Positions 24,314 through 33,345 of a stretch of 64,000 bases of DNA are shown here, one piece after another; within the stretch, counting starts at the first letter, position 1, and every line of letters begins with the position of its first letter. The notes under the pieces were generated by a model. The model was not told the origin of the DNA, ran no database searches, and was given only the letters and a program-made list of their open reading frames with translations. A program made the translations under genes and the position numbers. The stretch comes from Bartonella sp. AU18XJBT (GTDB lineage Bacteria; Pseudomonadota; Alphaproteobacteria; Rhizobiales; Rhizobiaceae): positions 60,414 through 124,413 of the forward strand of contig NZ_JAQITE010000004.1 of the NCBI RefSeq assembly GCF_028618595.1. The letters are read 5' to 3'.

Positions 24314-25183
24314 TTATTTCAGATGTATCGTAACCCATCCTTGCCGGTGGTATGTTTCGATATGTTTTAGCCCTTGTTTTACATAAGCCTTTAAAACATC
24401 TGAATGTTGTTCTTCAAGAATTCCAGAGAGTATAAGTGATCCCCCTTTTTGAAGTGCTTTTACCACTTCTTGTGCAAGCTCGATAAGAGGATTGGCGAGG
24501 ATATTGGCAACAATGAGATCAAAAGGGGCTCGTGATGCAATTGCATCATGGGCAAAATCTGTTGCTGTAATAGCTGTAACATATTCCTTGACACCATTGA
24601 ATTCGATATTGTGTTGTGCCACTTGAACAGCAATTGGGTCAATATCGGATGCAAGCACAGTAATTGGTTGGAGCATTGCTATGCCAATGGCTAGTACACC
24701 GCTCCCAGTACCAAGATCAAGGGCATTTTTTGGATTTTCGTGTTTCATGACTTTTGCAATCATTTCTAAACAACCGGCTGTTGTTCCATGATGTCCGGTG
24801 CCAAAAGCTTGATTAGCTTCAATTTCAATAGGAAGAACATTGGCTGGAATATCGCTTCTATTATGACTTCCATGAAGGAAAAAAGGACCGGCTTGCACAG
24901 GTTTTAGTCCTTCTAGGCTTTTTTGTACCCAATCAATGTTGGGTAAAACTTCCATATTAATTTTATCAAAATCTATAGAAAGGATTTGAGCAAAACGTTT
25001 CGAAATATGCTCGTAGTTTTCTTGGTCTACATAGAGTGAAAGTTCATATACAGCATTTTGTTCATCTATCTCTGTAAGAGCAAGAGGATAGCCTTCTTCG
25101 TCAAAGGCTGTGTCTATAAGGGTATAGAACCGTTCTGCTTCATTTTTAGAAGCAGTATAATAGAGGCGAATTTGTTGTGACAT
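24314..25183 (-). CDS. prmA: Ribosomal protein L11 methyltransferase
   Basis: SAM-dependent enzyme that methylates ribosomal protein L11. It has 289 residues, with the SAM loop DLGTGSGVLAIG, the acidic motif ASDIDPIAV and the NILANPLIEL motif typical of PrmA. The preceding region EANQAFGTGHHGTT is also family-like. It lies 27 bases from both neighbours and is probably transcribed with the SCO-like gene and pepP. Confidence 0.95.
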   Translation of the reverse strand: MSQQIRLYYTASKNEAERFYTLIDTAFDEEGYPLALTEIDEQNAVYELSLYVDQENYEHISKRFAQILSIDFDKINMEVLPNIDWVQKSLEGLKPVQAGPFFLHGSHNRSDIPANVLPIEIEANQAFGTGHHGTTAGCLEMIAKVMKHENPKNALDLGTGSGVLAIGIAMLQPITVLASDIDPIAVQVAQHNIEFNGVKEYVTAITATDFAHDAIASRAPFDLIVANILANPLIELAQEVVKALQKGGSLILSGILEEQHSDVLKAYVKQGLKHIETYHRQGWVTIHLK

Positions 25184-25210
25184 GCTGTTCTTTCTTTTGA
25201 TCGGCTTTTT

Positions 25211-25792
25211 TTAGTTTAAGATGAGTTTTTTTAACCGTTCAATGGCGATTTCATCTTTTAATTCGCTATCGCTTTCTTTCTTGTCATAACGGATAACGCC
25301 AGCTAATTTTCCACCTTTTTTAAGTAAAAAAATTGCGGCTGTATGGTTATATGTATAGTTTCCATCTGTTCCAGGGACTTTTTCAGCAACGATGTTAAAG
25401 GAATTGACCATTTTGTGAACTTTATCAGGATCCCCACTGATACCAATGATTTTATTATTAAAATTACTGAGATATTCATGGAGTACTTCTGGTGTATCCC
25501 GTTCGGGGTCAACAGTAACAAACCATATACCTAATTTATCGGTATTGGATCCAAGGGCTGTAAGCCACCGATCAAGATTCATCAGTGTGGTAGGGCAGAT
25601 TTCAGGACACATAGTAAAGCCGAAAAAAATTATTGAAGGCTTGCTTCGAATATCAGCCTCAGTAATATTTTTTCCATTAGAATCAGTAAGTGTAAAATTA
25701 TCACCTAAAGGCTTATTTGTCAGCGCATCATAAATAAAAATACCTGTAAGGAATATGATTGTCAGCCCCAAGATGCGTATTACATTTTTCAT
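25211..25792 (-). CDS. SCO1/SenC-type copper chaperone
   Basis: Membrane-anchored thioredoxin-fold protein that helps load copper into cytochrome oxidase. It has 193 residues, with an N-terminal membrane helix (about residues 5-22), the copper motif CPEIC (Cys62 and Cys66) and the distal histidine His150 in YNHTAAIF. All three copper ligands are present, so it should be functional. The ATG follows AAGAGAG. No cytochrome oxidase genes lie nearby. Confidence 0.92.
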   Translation of the reverse strand: MKNVIRILGLTIIFLTGIFIYDALTNKPLGDNFTLTDSNGKNITEADIRSKPSIIFFGFTMCPEICPTTLMNLDRWLTALGSNTDKLGIWFVTVDPERDTPEVLHEYLSNFNNKIIGISGDPDKVHKMVNSFNIVAEKVPGTDGNYTYNHTAAIFLLKKGGKLAGVIRYDKKESDSELKDEIAIERLKKLILN

Positions 25793-25928
25793 AGTTTGAC
25801 TCTCTTAGATAGATCAGGAAATTTTAACATTGGCAGGTTTGTTTTGCAATCTCTGTTTCATGGTTGATTTTATTGGCTTGATTGGTATGTCTTTCTATAT
25901 CTATTGATGAAACATTGGTGAAAGATGC

Positions 25929-26558
25929 ATGAATATTGAGAATGATCTTCGGTTTCATGAAAGTGAGCCTCGTATCCATACGACAGCACGGCTGCATGGT
26001 TGTAAATTAGGACGCTATGTGGAAATTAATGAGCGGGTGATTTTACGGGATGTAACCGTTGGAGATTTTTCTTATTTAAAACGTAATAGTGAGGCTATTT
26101 ATAGCGATATTGGGCGTTTTTGTTCTATTGCATCTCATGTACGGATGAATGCGTTGGAGCATCCCATGGAGCGTGTTTCAACGCATAAAATAACCTATCG
26201 TCCAAACGAATATTTTCGTTATATGGCACTTGATCGTTCTTTTCGTGAAAGGCGTTGTGCAAAACGCGTTATTATTGGGCATGATGTGTGGATTGGATAT
26301 GGTGCGGTTATTATGCCTGGGGTGACAGTTGGACATGGAGCAATTATTGGTGCTAACGCTGTTCTAACGAAAGATGTTATGCCTTATGCGGTTGTCGCTG
26401 GTGTTCCTGCTAAACGCTTGCGGATGCGTTTTCCCAATCATGTCATAGAATGCCTTTTGGAGATGGCTTGGTGGGATTGGCCACTTGATAAAATTTACGA
26501 CGCATTGCCTGATATGCAAAATTTACCCATTGAAGTCTTTATTCGCAAATGGAAATGA
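25929..26558 (+). CDS. Hexapeptide-repeat acetyltransferase (phosphonate-associated type)
   Basis: A left-handed beta-helix transferase of 209 residues. Isoleucine-patch hexads are seen in HTTARLHGCKLGRYVEINER and again in IGHDVWIGYGAVIMPGVTV, followed by GANAVLTKDVMPYAVVAGVPA, the classic XAT-family end. The sequence resembles the hexapeptide proteins found in phn clusters of rhizobia, but no phn gene is nearby, so its substrate is unknown. It converges with uvrD, with a 56-base gap. Confidence 0.85.
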   Translation: MNIENDLRFHESEPRIHTTARLHGCKLGRYVEINERVILRDVTVGDFSYLKRNSEAIYSDIGRFCSIASHVRMNALEHPMERVSTHKITYRPNEYFRYMALDRSFRERRCAKRVIIGHDVWIGYGAVIMPGVTVGHGAIIGANAVLTKDVMPYAVVAGVPAKRLRMRFPNHVIECLLEMAWWDWPLDKIYDALPDMQNLPIEVFIRKWK

Positions 26559-26614
26559 TAGTCAAAATAAAACAAAATGGTCTCTTGAAAAAACGGATCG
26601 TGGTTTGCTTTTAG

Positions 26615-28954
26615 TTAAGCTTTGTTTACAAAATTATCCAGTACACGCTTTTCTCCGGCTTTTTCAAACATTATTGTCAATTTATGATCGTCTATTGCGG
26701 TAATATGACCATAACCAAATTTTATGTGAAAAATCCGATCATTGATAGAAAAATTTGATGATTCATGAGAGATTGATTGAGCGATAATTTTCCCTTCAAT
26801 CGTCTTGTTTTTTTGTGCACGCTTTTGTCTTGGTGTTGTATAGTCATTATAAAAGAAATCATGATATTGAAAAGAAGATTTTCCATAACCGCCATAAGAT
26901 GTTTCCGTTTCTGCAACTTCTATATGTTCTGCTGGTAATTCATCTAGGAAACGGGAGGGAAGAGTAGATTGCCAAAGTCCATGAATTCTTCGATTAGATA
27001 CAAACCATATATGCAGGTTTTTTTTTGCTCTTGTGAGTCCAACATAAGCAAGACGCCGTTCTTCTTCTAATCCCGAACGTCCACCTTCATCTAATGAGCG
27101 CTGGTGGGGAAAAAGTCCTTCTTCCCAACCTGGAAGAAAAACTGTTTCAAATTCAAGGCCTTTGGCTGAATGAAGTGTCATGATGTTGACTGCATCGGTA
27201 TTTTCATTGTTTTCAGCGTCCATAACCAGTGCAACGTGTTCCAAAAAACTTTGAAGATTTTCAAATTGTTCCATGGAACGGATCATTTCTTTAAGATTTT
27301 CTAGTCGTGTAGGAGCCTCTGGTGAGCGATCTTCTAACCACATGGTTGTGTAACCAGAATCATCAAGGATAATCTCGGCAAGTTCTCTATGAGGAGTGTC
27401 TTGAAGCATATTTTGCCAGCGGCGGAATTTTTCAATAAGGCTTCGTAACGCACTGCGTGCCTTAGGCTTTAATTCATCTGTTTCAATGATGTTAGCGGCA
27501 GCAGAAAAGAGAGGAACAGCACGTGCACGCGCACTCTCATAAAGAATGCGCAGGGTTGCATCTCCTATGCCGCGTTTTGGTGTATTAATAACACGCTCAA
27601 AAGCTAAATCATCAGCAGGTTGGACAACAACGCGTAAATAAGCCATAGCATCACGTATTTCCATTCGTTCATAAAAACGAGGACCACCAATGACACGGTA
27701 GTTAAGACCAAGCGTTACAAAGCGATCTTCAAATTCACGCATTTGAAATGATGCACGTACTAATATAGCCATATGATTTAATGCATGACCGGTTTGTTGT
27801 GCGCGTTCGATTTCTTCTCCGATCGCTCGTGCTTCTTCTGCCGAATCCCATGCTGAATGAATTTTTACCTTTTCTTCCTCACTCTTTATTTGAGCAGAAA
27901 AAAGAACTTTTCCCAGTCTTTCTTCATTATGAGCAATGAGATGGGAGGCGGTTTTAAGAATATGGGATGTTGAGCGATAATTGCGTTCTAGACGAACAAT
28001 TTTAGCAGAAGGAAAATCTTTTTCAAAACGTAATATGTTCTCGACTTTGGCACCACGCCATCCATAAATGGATTGATCATCATCGCCAACACAACAAAGA
28101 TTAACATGTTGACCTTGAGGATGTTGTGCCAAAAGGCGAAGCCAAAGATATTGTGCTGTATTTGTATCTTGATATTCATCTACAAGAATATAACGAAATT
28201 GAGAATGATATTCGCGAAGAATATCTGGATTATGTTGGAAGATAGAAATAGAATGAAGAAGAAGATCGCCAAAATCACAAGCATTAAGATCTTTTAATCG
28301 ATTTTGATAACTGTGATAAAGTTCGCGTCCCATGCCGTTGCCAAAGGAATGAGCATCACTTTTTGAGATATGTGTTGGTGAAAGTCCTTGATTTTTCCAA
28401 GAATCAATCATCATGGCAAGGTTTCGTGCGGGCCAACGCTTATCGTCTAGTCCCTCAGCTTGAATAAGCTGTTTTAAAAGTCGAAGAACATCATCGCGAT
28501 CAAGAATTGTAAAGTTTCTTTTTAAACCAACAAGTTCTGCGTGACGGCGTAAAATTTTAGCACCAGTGGAATGAAAAGTTCCAAGCCAAGGCATACCTTC
28601 AACAACTCCTCCAATAAGTTCACCAATACGCATTTTCATTTCACGTGCTGCTTTGTTGGTGAAAGTGACAGCAAGTATTTGCTGAGGAGAGGCAAGCCCA
28701 GAGCATACAATGTGAGAAATACGGGTTGTTAGAACGCGCGTTTTTCCTGTACCAGCGCCTGCAAGAACTAAAAGAGTCCCCTCAGTATTCATAACAGCTT
28801 GTTGCTGTTCTGGATTGAGTTGTTCTAAATAATCTGTGTTATATGATTTTTGTTCTTGTAGAGTATGGGAGAAAGAACCAGAGCTCTTCTTATCATGGTC
28901 TGGAGGGGTATCTTCTTCAAAGAAAGGTATGTTGTGATCAGAAAAATTACTCAT
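26615..28954 (-). CDS. uvrD: UvrD/PcrA-type DNA helicase
   Basis: Superfamily 1A 3'-5' helicase for excision and mismatch repair. It has 779 residues. Walker A AGAGTGKT is at 65-72, motif II is in VDEYQDTN, and motifs GDDDQSIYGWRGA, RLERNYRS, VNIMTLHSAKGLEF and RRLAYVGLTRA appear in order. The first 40 residues are a low-complexity acidic and serine-rich leader. The C-terminal Tudor-like region (FSINDRIFHIKFGYGHITAI) is present, so the gene is complete. Confidence 0.96.
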   Translation of the reverse strand: MSNFSDHNIPFFEEDTPPDHDKKSSGSFSHTLQEQKSYNTDYLEQLNPEQQQAVMNTEGTLLVLAGAGTGKTRVLTTRISHIVCSGLASPQQILAVTFTNKAAREMKMRIGELIGGVVEGMPWLGTFHSTGAKILRRHAELVGLKRNFTILDRDDVLRLLKQLIQAEGLDDKRWPARNLAMMIDSWKNQGLSPTHISKSDAHSFGNGMGRELYHSYQNRLKDLNACDFGDLLLHSISIFQHNPDILREYHSQFRYILVDEYQDTNTAQYLWLRLLAQHPQGQHVNLCCVGDDDQSIYGWRGAKVENILRFEKDFPSAKIVRLERNYRSTSHILKTASHLIAHNEERLGKVLFSAQIKSEEEKVKIHSAWDSAEEARAIGEEIERAQQTGHALNHMAILVRASFQMREFEDRFVTLGLNYRVIGGPRFYERMEIRDAMAYLRVVVQPADDLAFERVINTPKRGIGDATLRILYESARARAVPLFSAAANIIETDELKPKARSALRSLIEKFRRWQNMLQDTPHRELAEIILDDSGYTTMWLEDRSPEAPTRLENLKEMIRSMEQFENLQSFLEHVALVMDAENNENTDAVNIMTLHSAKGLEFETVFLPGWEEGLFPHQRSLDEGGRSGLEEERRLAYVGLTRAKKNLHIWFVSNRRIHGLWQSTLPSRFLDELPAEHIEVAETETSYGGYGKSSFQYHDFFYNDYTTPRQKRAQKNKTIEGKIIAQSISHESSNFSINDRIFHIKFGYGHITAIDDHKLTIMFEKAGEKRVLDNFVNKA

Positions 28955-29076
28955 TATATCTCTTTTGTAGTCCTTTTTTTATTGAAGTTCTAGATTAAAA
29001 AAAACTTCTCTTAAAAAAGTCACAACAGCTTCAGTTGAATAAACAGAAAGAGAACGTAAAAAAATAAGCACAAACA

Positions 29077-29328
29077 TTAAAGGCGTTGAGTGAGAACGCT
29101 TTGAAGGGCATAAACGCGTAACGAAGCCGAAAGATTGACTTGTTGTGGTCTTTTGCTATCAATATCAGTGATAATAAAGGCTAAAGACTGTCCTTTTTTG
29201 CGGGCTATATCTTTTAGAATATCTAAAAATGGCGGTTCTAAAGAGACGCTTGTTGTGTGTCCATCAACGCGAACAGATATCTTTCGTGGAATGACTTTTG
29301 ACCAATCGATAGAATTATTTTCGTGCAT
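29077..29328 (-). CDS. Ribbon-helix-helix domain protein
   Basis: Small protein of about 83 residues (MHENNSIDWSKV...) with the pattern of the RHH_4 family: a beta strand (ISVRVDGHTTSVSLEPPFLD) followed by two helices. Members are probably DNA-binding, but the target is unknown. ATG 29328 has AAAGG just upstream and lies 10 bases after the neighbour's stop; longer in-frame starts exist further upstream inside that neighbour. The order sspB, DUF4169, RHH is one I recall from other Rhizobiales. Confidence 0.8.
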   Translation of the reverse strand: MHENNSIDWSKVIPRKISVRVDGHTTSVSLEPPFLDILKDIARKKGQSLAFIITDIDSKRPQQVNLSASLRVYALQSVLTQRL

Positions 29329-29338
29329 TTTTCTACCT

Positions 29339-29521
29339 TTATTCATCATTTTGTAAACGATTTTGATCAAGAAATTTTTGCGTTTTTAAAGACTTTTGTT
29401 GCTCAAAATTTTTTTCAGTTTTTGTTCGTCCAAAACGATAACGATTTTGCTCAGCACAAAGAGATTTTTCTGTACGTTTTTTTTGTTTTCGAAACTGGCG
29501 AAGGTTAATCAATTCAGTCAT
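29339..29521 (-). CDS. Small basic DUF4169-like protein
   Basis: A 60-residue, highly charged protein starting MTELINLRQFRKQKKRTEK and continuing with Lys, Arg, Glu and Gln. This composition and N-terminal motif match the DUF4169 family of alphaproteobacteria, whose function is unknown. It lies 8 bases after sspB and 10 bases before the ribbon-helix-helix gene. The call depends heavily on this context because the protein is short and of low complexity. Confidence 0.7.
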   Translation of the reverse strand: MTELINLRQFRKQKKRTEKSLCAEQNRYRFGRTKTEKNFEQQKSLKTQKFLDQNRLQNDE

Positions 29522-29529
29522 GAGAAAAA

Positions 29530-30075
29530 TTATTTTTTTCGAAAGGAATCTAAAGAGACAACATCAGCACTTTGTTTGGCATCGTTATTTGAAGATTCTT
29601 TATTTGTACTGAGATTTTGTTCTTTTGTAAGCGTATTTTCTTTTTTTTGTGTGTTTGATAAGCTAATGGGCGTAGTTGAGGTATTTTCTGAATTTTCACT
29701 TTCTCCAGAGGTAAGATTTGAGGGTAGATCAAATGCTGCTTCAAATGCTGCTACAGGATCATAAAAGACTTGAATGGAAGTAAAAGGAATCACAAGCTTT
29801 TCGGTTATTTCCCTGAAGGAGAGGGTTACTTCGAAAGCTGTTTCTGAAACACTGAGATCTCTAAACTGATGTTGTAAGACGATTGTCATTTGCTCGGGAT
29901 AGCGATTTTTTAGCCGAGAAGAAATTTTAACGTCTGGGACATTTGTCAAAAAAGTTATAAAAAAATGATGATTTCCCGGAAGACCTGCTTTGCTAACTTC
30001 CGATAAAACTTTACGGATAACTCCACGAAGCGCATCCTGAACGAGAATATCGTAACGGATTTGATCTTTAACCAT
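29530..30075 (-). CDS. sspB: SspB, ClpXP adaptor for ssrA-tagged proteins
   Basis: Alpha-type SspB, the adaptor that brings tmRNA-tagged proteins to ClpXP. It has 181 residues. The folded domain covers roughly residues 1-120 (YDILVQDALRGVIRKVLSEV ... LSFREITEKLVIPFTSIQVF). A flexible Ser/Asn/Lys-rich region follows, ending in VVSLDSFRKK, which fits the ClpX-binding tail. It lies immediately downstream of the tmRNA gene on the same strand, which supports the call functionally. Confidence 0.9.
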   Translation of the reverse strand: MVKDQIRYDILVQDALRGVIRKVLSEVSKAGLPGNHHFFITFLTNVPDVKISSRLKNRYPEQMTIVLQHQFRDLSVSETAFEVTLSFREITEKLVIPFTSIQVFYDPVAAFEAAFDLPSNLTSGESENSENTSTTPISLSNTQKKENTLTKEQNLSTNKESSNNDAKQSADVVSLDSFRKK

Positions 30076-30255
30076 CGAAGTTTATTCCTTTTATTTCACG
30101 TAGCAGAATGGGGTGTATTGATATTGTGTGATAGAATATATTTTAAAATTAACAGTGTTTTGTCTACGATGCACCTCAATAAATCGAAAAAATACGAAAA
30201 TCTATGGTAAATAATGTCTGATAATGTCTGAAAGATCAATCAATAACATTTAAAA

Positions 30256-30580
30256 AAAGTGAAGGCTTCTGTTGCCAGGTGCCTCCGAACCCCGCTTAAA
30301 CCTGCGACGGTTTAAGACTTAGTTTGAAACATTCACACTGCATCAAGCAGCGAGACGTGCTTCCGCATAGTTGTCATTTGCAACTACTCATTTAGCCCGA
30401 TAACGGTGGTACAATGCCGAGTAAAAGAGCGATCTTTACACCCTTGTCGATCCTATTTCGCCCCCACCAAAATATAATGTTGGTTTCTTATATTTTGGTG
30501 GAGGCGCCGGGTACCGCCCCCGGGTCCAATAGGTTTATTTCACCGTCCATTTATTACCATAGCTGGTAAACCAGCCTTCT
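30256..30580 (-). ncRNA. ssrA: tmRNA, circularly permuted two-piece form
   Basis: Read on the minus strand, an acceptor piece comes first and ends ...GGCGCCTCCACCA (near 30460-30475). A short AT-rich intervening loop follows, then the coding piece beginning GGGGGCGAAATAGGATCGAC. GGGGGC pairs with GCCTCC to form the tRNA-like acceptor stem. The tag frame encodes ANDNYAEARLAA followed by TGA (about 30352-30390). A TATATT -10-like element precedes the transcript near 30585, and the 3' end shows a GC-rich stem followed by T7. Exact mature ends are estimated. Confidence 0.95.
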
Positions 30581-30711
30581 AAATATAGATGAAGAACGGT
30601 CTTTAGAAAAGGGGGGGTTGTTAATATTTTTAATCCTCTAATTATTTATGGAGCTATATGATGCGGCTGTAAAGTATAGTCCGCTCATTTTTGGAGAGGA
30701 GATGATGCAAA

Positions 30712-31017
30712 ATGACAAATAATTTAGCAGATATTAAACTATATGATTTAAATCCCGATGAAGCAGCAGTAGAACGACTTAGCCGTCGTTTAGCTTTGGT
30801 GATGAACAAGCAGGATGCGGCGCTTGTTGCTACATCGGATCCAAAAGAGTTAGAACGTGTTGAAAAATGGGTTCAAGATGTTTTAGAAGCTGATGAGAAG
30901 AGTGCAAAAATGGCTGTTTCAAAAGTGGCTGAGATGATGTCTGGAGAGCGTAGAAAAAGTCGTATGACTTTTTATTATCTGGTTGCTAAGCAGCTTAATG
31001 CACTTCATAAAATTTAA
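30712..31017 (+). CDS. DUF2853-like small protein
   Basis: A 101-residue, mostly helical, acidic protein (ADIKLYDLNPDEAAVERLSR ... MMSGERRKSRMTFYYLVAKQ). Composition and length resemble the DUF2853 family found in alphaproteobacteria, which has no known function. GGAGAGGAG lies just before the ATG, a strong ribosome site. It diverges from the tmRNA and ends at a bidirectional terminator shared with the transporter gene on the right. Confidence 0.75.
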   Translation: MTNNLADIKLYDLNPDEAAVERLSRRLALVMNKQDAALVATSDPKELERVEKWVQDVLEADEKSAKMAVSKVAEMMSGERRKSRMTFYYLVAKQLNALHKI

Positions 31018-31045
31018 ACAATATTAAATTTGTGATAATGATAAA

Positions 31046-31071
31046 AAAAAGCCCAATTTCTTGGGCTTTTT
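31046..31071. terminator. Bidirectional terminator
   Basis: The hairpin AAAAAGCCCAA-loop-TTGGGCTTTTT lies between the convergent DUF2853-like gene (+) and MFS gene (-). It has A/T runs on both sides, so it can work for both strands. Confidence 0.9.
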
Positions 31072-31086
31072 CGTTGATAAAAAGGT

Positions 31087-32394
31087 TTAATGTTTTTCAT
31101 CCTCTTGGAGGTATCCCCCTTTACGCATACTCGGGACAAAGAGAAGAGCAATGAATGCCATGATCATCACAACGGTTATATAAAAATAAAAGAGTGATTC
31201 ATGACCGTACTTTTTTAATCCAAGTGCAACGTATTCAGCAGAACCACCAAATAAGGCGTTACCAATGGCATGAGAGATGCTAACGCCTAATGCGCGTATT
31301 GAAGAGGGAAACATTGCTGATTTTACGACACCAGAGATGGATGTATACATGCTCATAATGAACAGCAAGCCAATAATGACGGATAAGGCAACCCATATAC
31401 TATGCGTATTACCGATTATCCAGAGTCCAGGAAATGTAAAGATGGCAGAGAGTATACTCCAAATGATAAGTAAAGTTTTTGTGCCAATTTTATCGGCTAT
31501 GATACCCGCTATGGGTTGGAATAGGATGAAAATAAAGAGTACAGCCGTCATAATCGTTGTTGCGGTCTGTTTATCAAAGCCGGTGGTTGTGATCAGATAT
31601 TTTTGCATATAAGTCGTAAAGGTGTAAAATGTGAGTGATCCTCCTGATGCAAAGCATGCAATTACGACAACGGCTTTTGTATGCTTGGTGAGAAGTTCCT
31701 TAAGACTGCCAGAGTGTTTGTGAGAGCGGCTTTCTTTCGTGGTTGTTTCGTGGAGAGAACGACGTAGATAAATTGCAATCACTGCCCCGAATCCACCAAT
31801 TACAAAAGGAATGCGCCATCCCCATGCTTTTAACTGATCTTCAGAGAGATAAGATGCTAGAATAAATATAATGAAGCTGGCAAGAAGTTGACCTGTAATA
31901 AGGGTGGCAGATTGGAAAGAAGCAAAAAGCCCACGATGTTTTTTGAGGGCAACTTCGCTCATATAAGTGGCTGCTGTACCATATTCACCCCCCGCTGAAA
32001 GTCCTTGCATCATCCGAGCTAAGAGTAAAAGGATTGCTGATGTTATTCCTAAGGTTTCATAGGTGGGAAGTATGGCGATGAAAAAAGAGCCACCACACAT
32101 CATAAAAATGGATATAAGCATCGAGCGTTTACGTCCATAACGATCGGCGACAAATCCTAAAAACCAAGCTCCAATAGGGCGCATAAGAAAGCCAATAAAA
32201 AAGACACCCGCGGTTTTTAACAGTGGAGTAATTGTGTCACCACCGGAGGGAAAGAATTGTGATGCAAAATAAACCGATGCAAAGGAGTAAGCATAAAAGT
32301 CGTACCATTCTACCAGATTTCCTGATGCGCTGGATATGATAGCAAAAACACGTTTCTTTGTATCATGTGGATCTAAAATTGTTTGGTTATTCAT
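31087..32394 (-). CDS. MFS transporter, metabolite:H+ symporter type (copy 1)
   Basis: A 435-residue permease with twelve hydrophobic segments. Family marks are the N-terminal VEWYDFYAYSFASVYFASQF and the loop motif FVADRYGRKRS. It belongs to the MHS family (ProP, KgtP, ShiA), which import osmolytes, dicarboxylates or similar acids with protons; the substrate cannot be read from sequence. AAGGGG precedes the ATG. It is clearly a paralog of the gene at 33346-34653 and lies in the same direction 950 bases downstream. Confidence 0.9.
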   Translation of the reverse strand: MNNQTILDPHDTKKRVFAIISSASGNLVEWYDFYAYSFASVYFASQFFPSGGDTITPLLKTAGVFFIGFLMRPIGAWFLGFVADRYGRKRSMLISIFMMCGGSFFIAILPTYETLGITSAILLLLARMMQGLSAGGEYGTAATYMSEVALKKHRGLFASFQSATLITGQLLASFIIFILASYLSEDQLKAWGWRIPFVIGGFGAVIAIYLRRSLHETTTKESRSHKHSGSLKELLTKHTKAVVVIACFASGGSLTFYTFTTYMQKYLITTTGFDKQTATTIMTAVLFIFILFQPIAGIIADKIGTKTLLIIWSILSAIFTFPGLWIIGNTHSIWVALSVIIGLLFIMSMYTSISGVVKSAMFPSSIRALGVSISHAIGNALFGGSAEYVALGLKKYGHESLFYFYITVVMIMAFIALLFVPSMRKGGYLQEDEKH

Positions 32395-33345
32395 GAAGTA
32401 TTCCCCTTTTAGATCTATAACTTTTCTTCTCTTTAAAGCTATTTACGATGTGCGTTATAAAAACGCCATTGTATCATGATAATTTTTTAGGGGAACATCA
32501 TTGTAAAGATTTTTTCTAGAGCTATCAATGCTGTTTTGGGTTCATGGTGTTGTTATATTGCGTAAATCATACGCTTTTGACTATCTTTAAGAAAGTATTG
32601 TTTTTTGTTTGATTGTGAATTATTTGCATATTATGAAGATATGATACTCTTTAGTTTATATGCTTGATGTTGTTTTGTAAAATGGTGTGATTGACTATTA
32701 CATGCGAGGTTGGCGTGTGCGTAAAAATGCTTTTTATGAACGATTTTAAGTAGCAAGGAAGAATGGAATATTAAGAGCTCGTCAATAGTATAATGATAGC
32801 GACTTGCACTTTTATTAAGTGTAAAGAGGGTGTGCACATATTTATACTTTACGGGGCTTTTACGTTATGTCATTCGCGGGTGCCGTTGTGAAATGGAGTT
32901 GAGTGCATTGAAAAATGTTTCTCAAAAAAGCGTGCGAATTCATAATATAATGGTGTTTTCTATTTTTCATGAAAGGCTTTGTGTTGCATGAGGGTTCCAT
33001 TAAAAACGTATTAAACAAAAGCATGAGGCAACGTATAATCTTTATTATTGATAAAATTTCTTAAAATATGATCACGTTTTTTCAACTTTGAGTGGAAATG
33101 GGAATATTAAAATAAATCAAACGTTTTTTATCTTCAGTGAACTAAATTCAGCAAAAGAAATATTTATTACATCATAATATGAAGCCATTTATTTTTATAA
33201 GCGGCATATGCAGGGGAGAAAATTTCTTCTTTAGAGTGTTTGAAGGGATAAAAAATTGTGAGCTTTAAATTTCCATAAGGCAGATATAAAAAAGCCCAGA
33301 GTATTGGGCTTTTTTGTTAAAATCCTTTTTTGTTAATATCAAAGG
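32395..33345. other. 951-base intergenic region with a dispersed diverged repeat
   Basis: No credible gene is present. About 32690-32960 shows patchy but clear similarity to 51340-51570 upstream of ilvC: shared AAATGCTTTTTATGAA, then AAGAGCT, TAAAGAG and later ATAATATAATGG in the same order. The rest is AT-rich with no recognised elements. A terminator hairpin for the upstream transporter occupies the right edge. Confidence 0.55.
33288..33318 (-). terminator. Terminator of MFS copy 2
   Basis: The stem AAAAAAGCCCA/TGGGCTTTTTT, with loop GAGTAT, lies about 30 bases after the stop of the second MFS gene. It resembles the terminator behind copy 1, as expected if gene and terminator duplicated together. 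Confidence 0.85.

Noticed and set aside
32631..32837. 68-codon minus-strand frame between the MFS genes
   Set aside because: Part of a diverged non-coding repeat; similarity to the frame at 51292-51507 is better explained by repeat DNA than by a gene family, and neither has a start signal.
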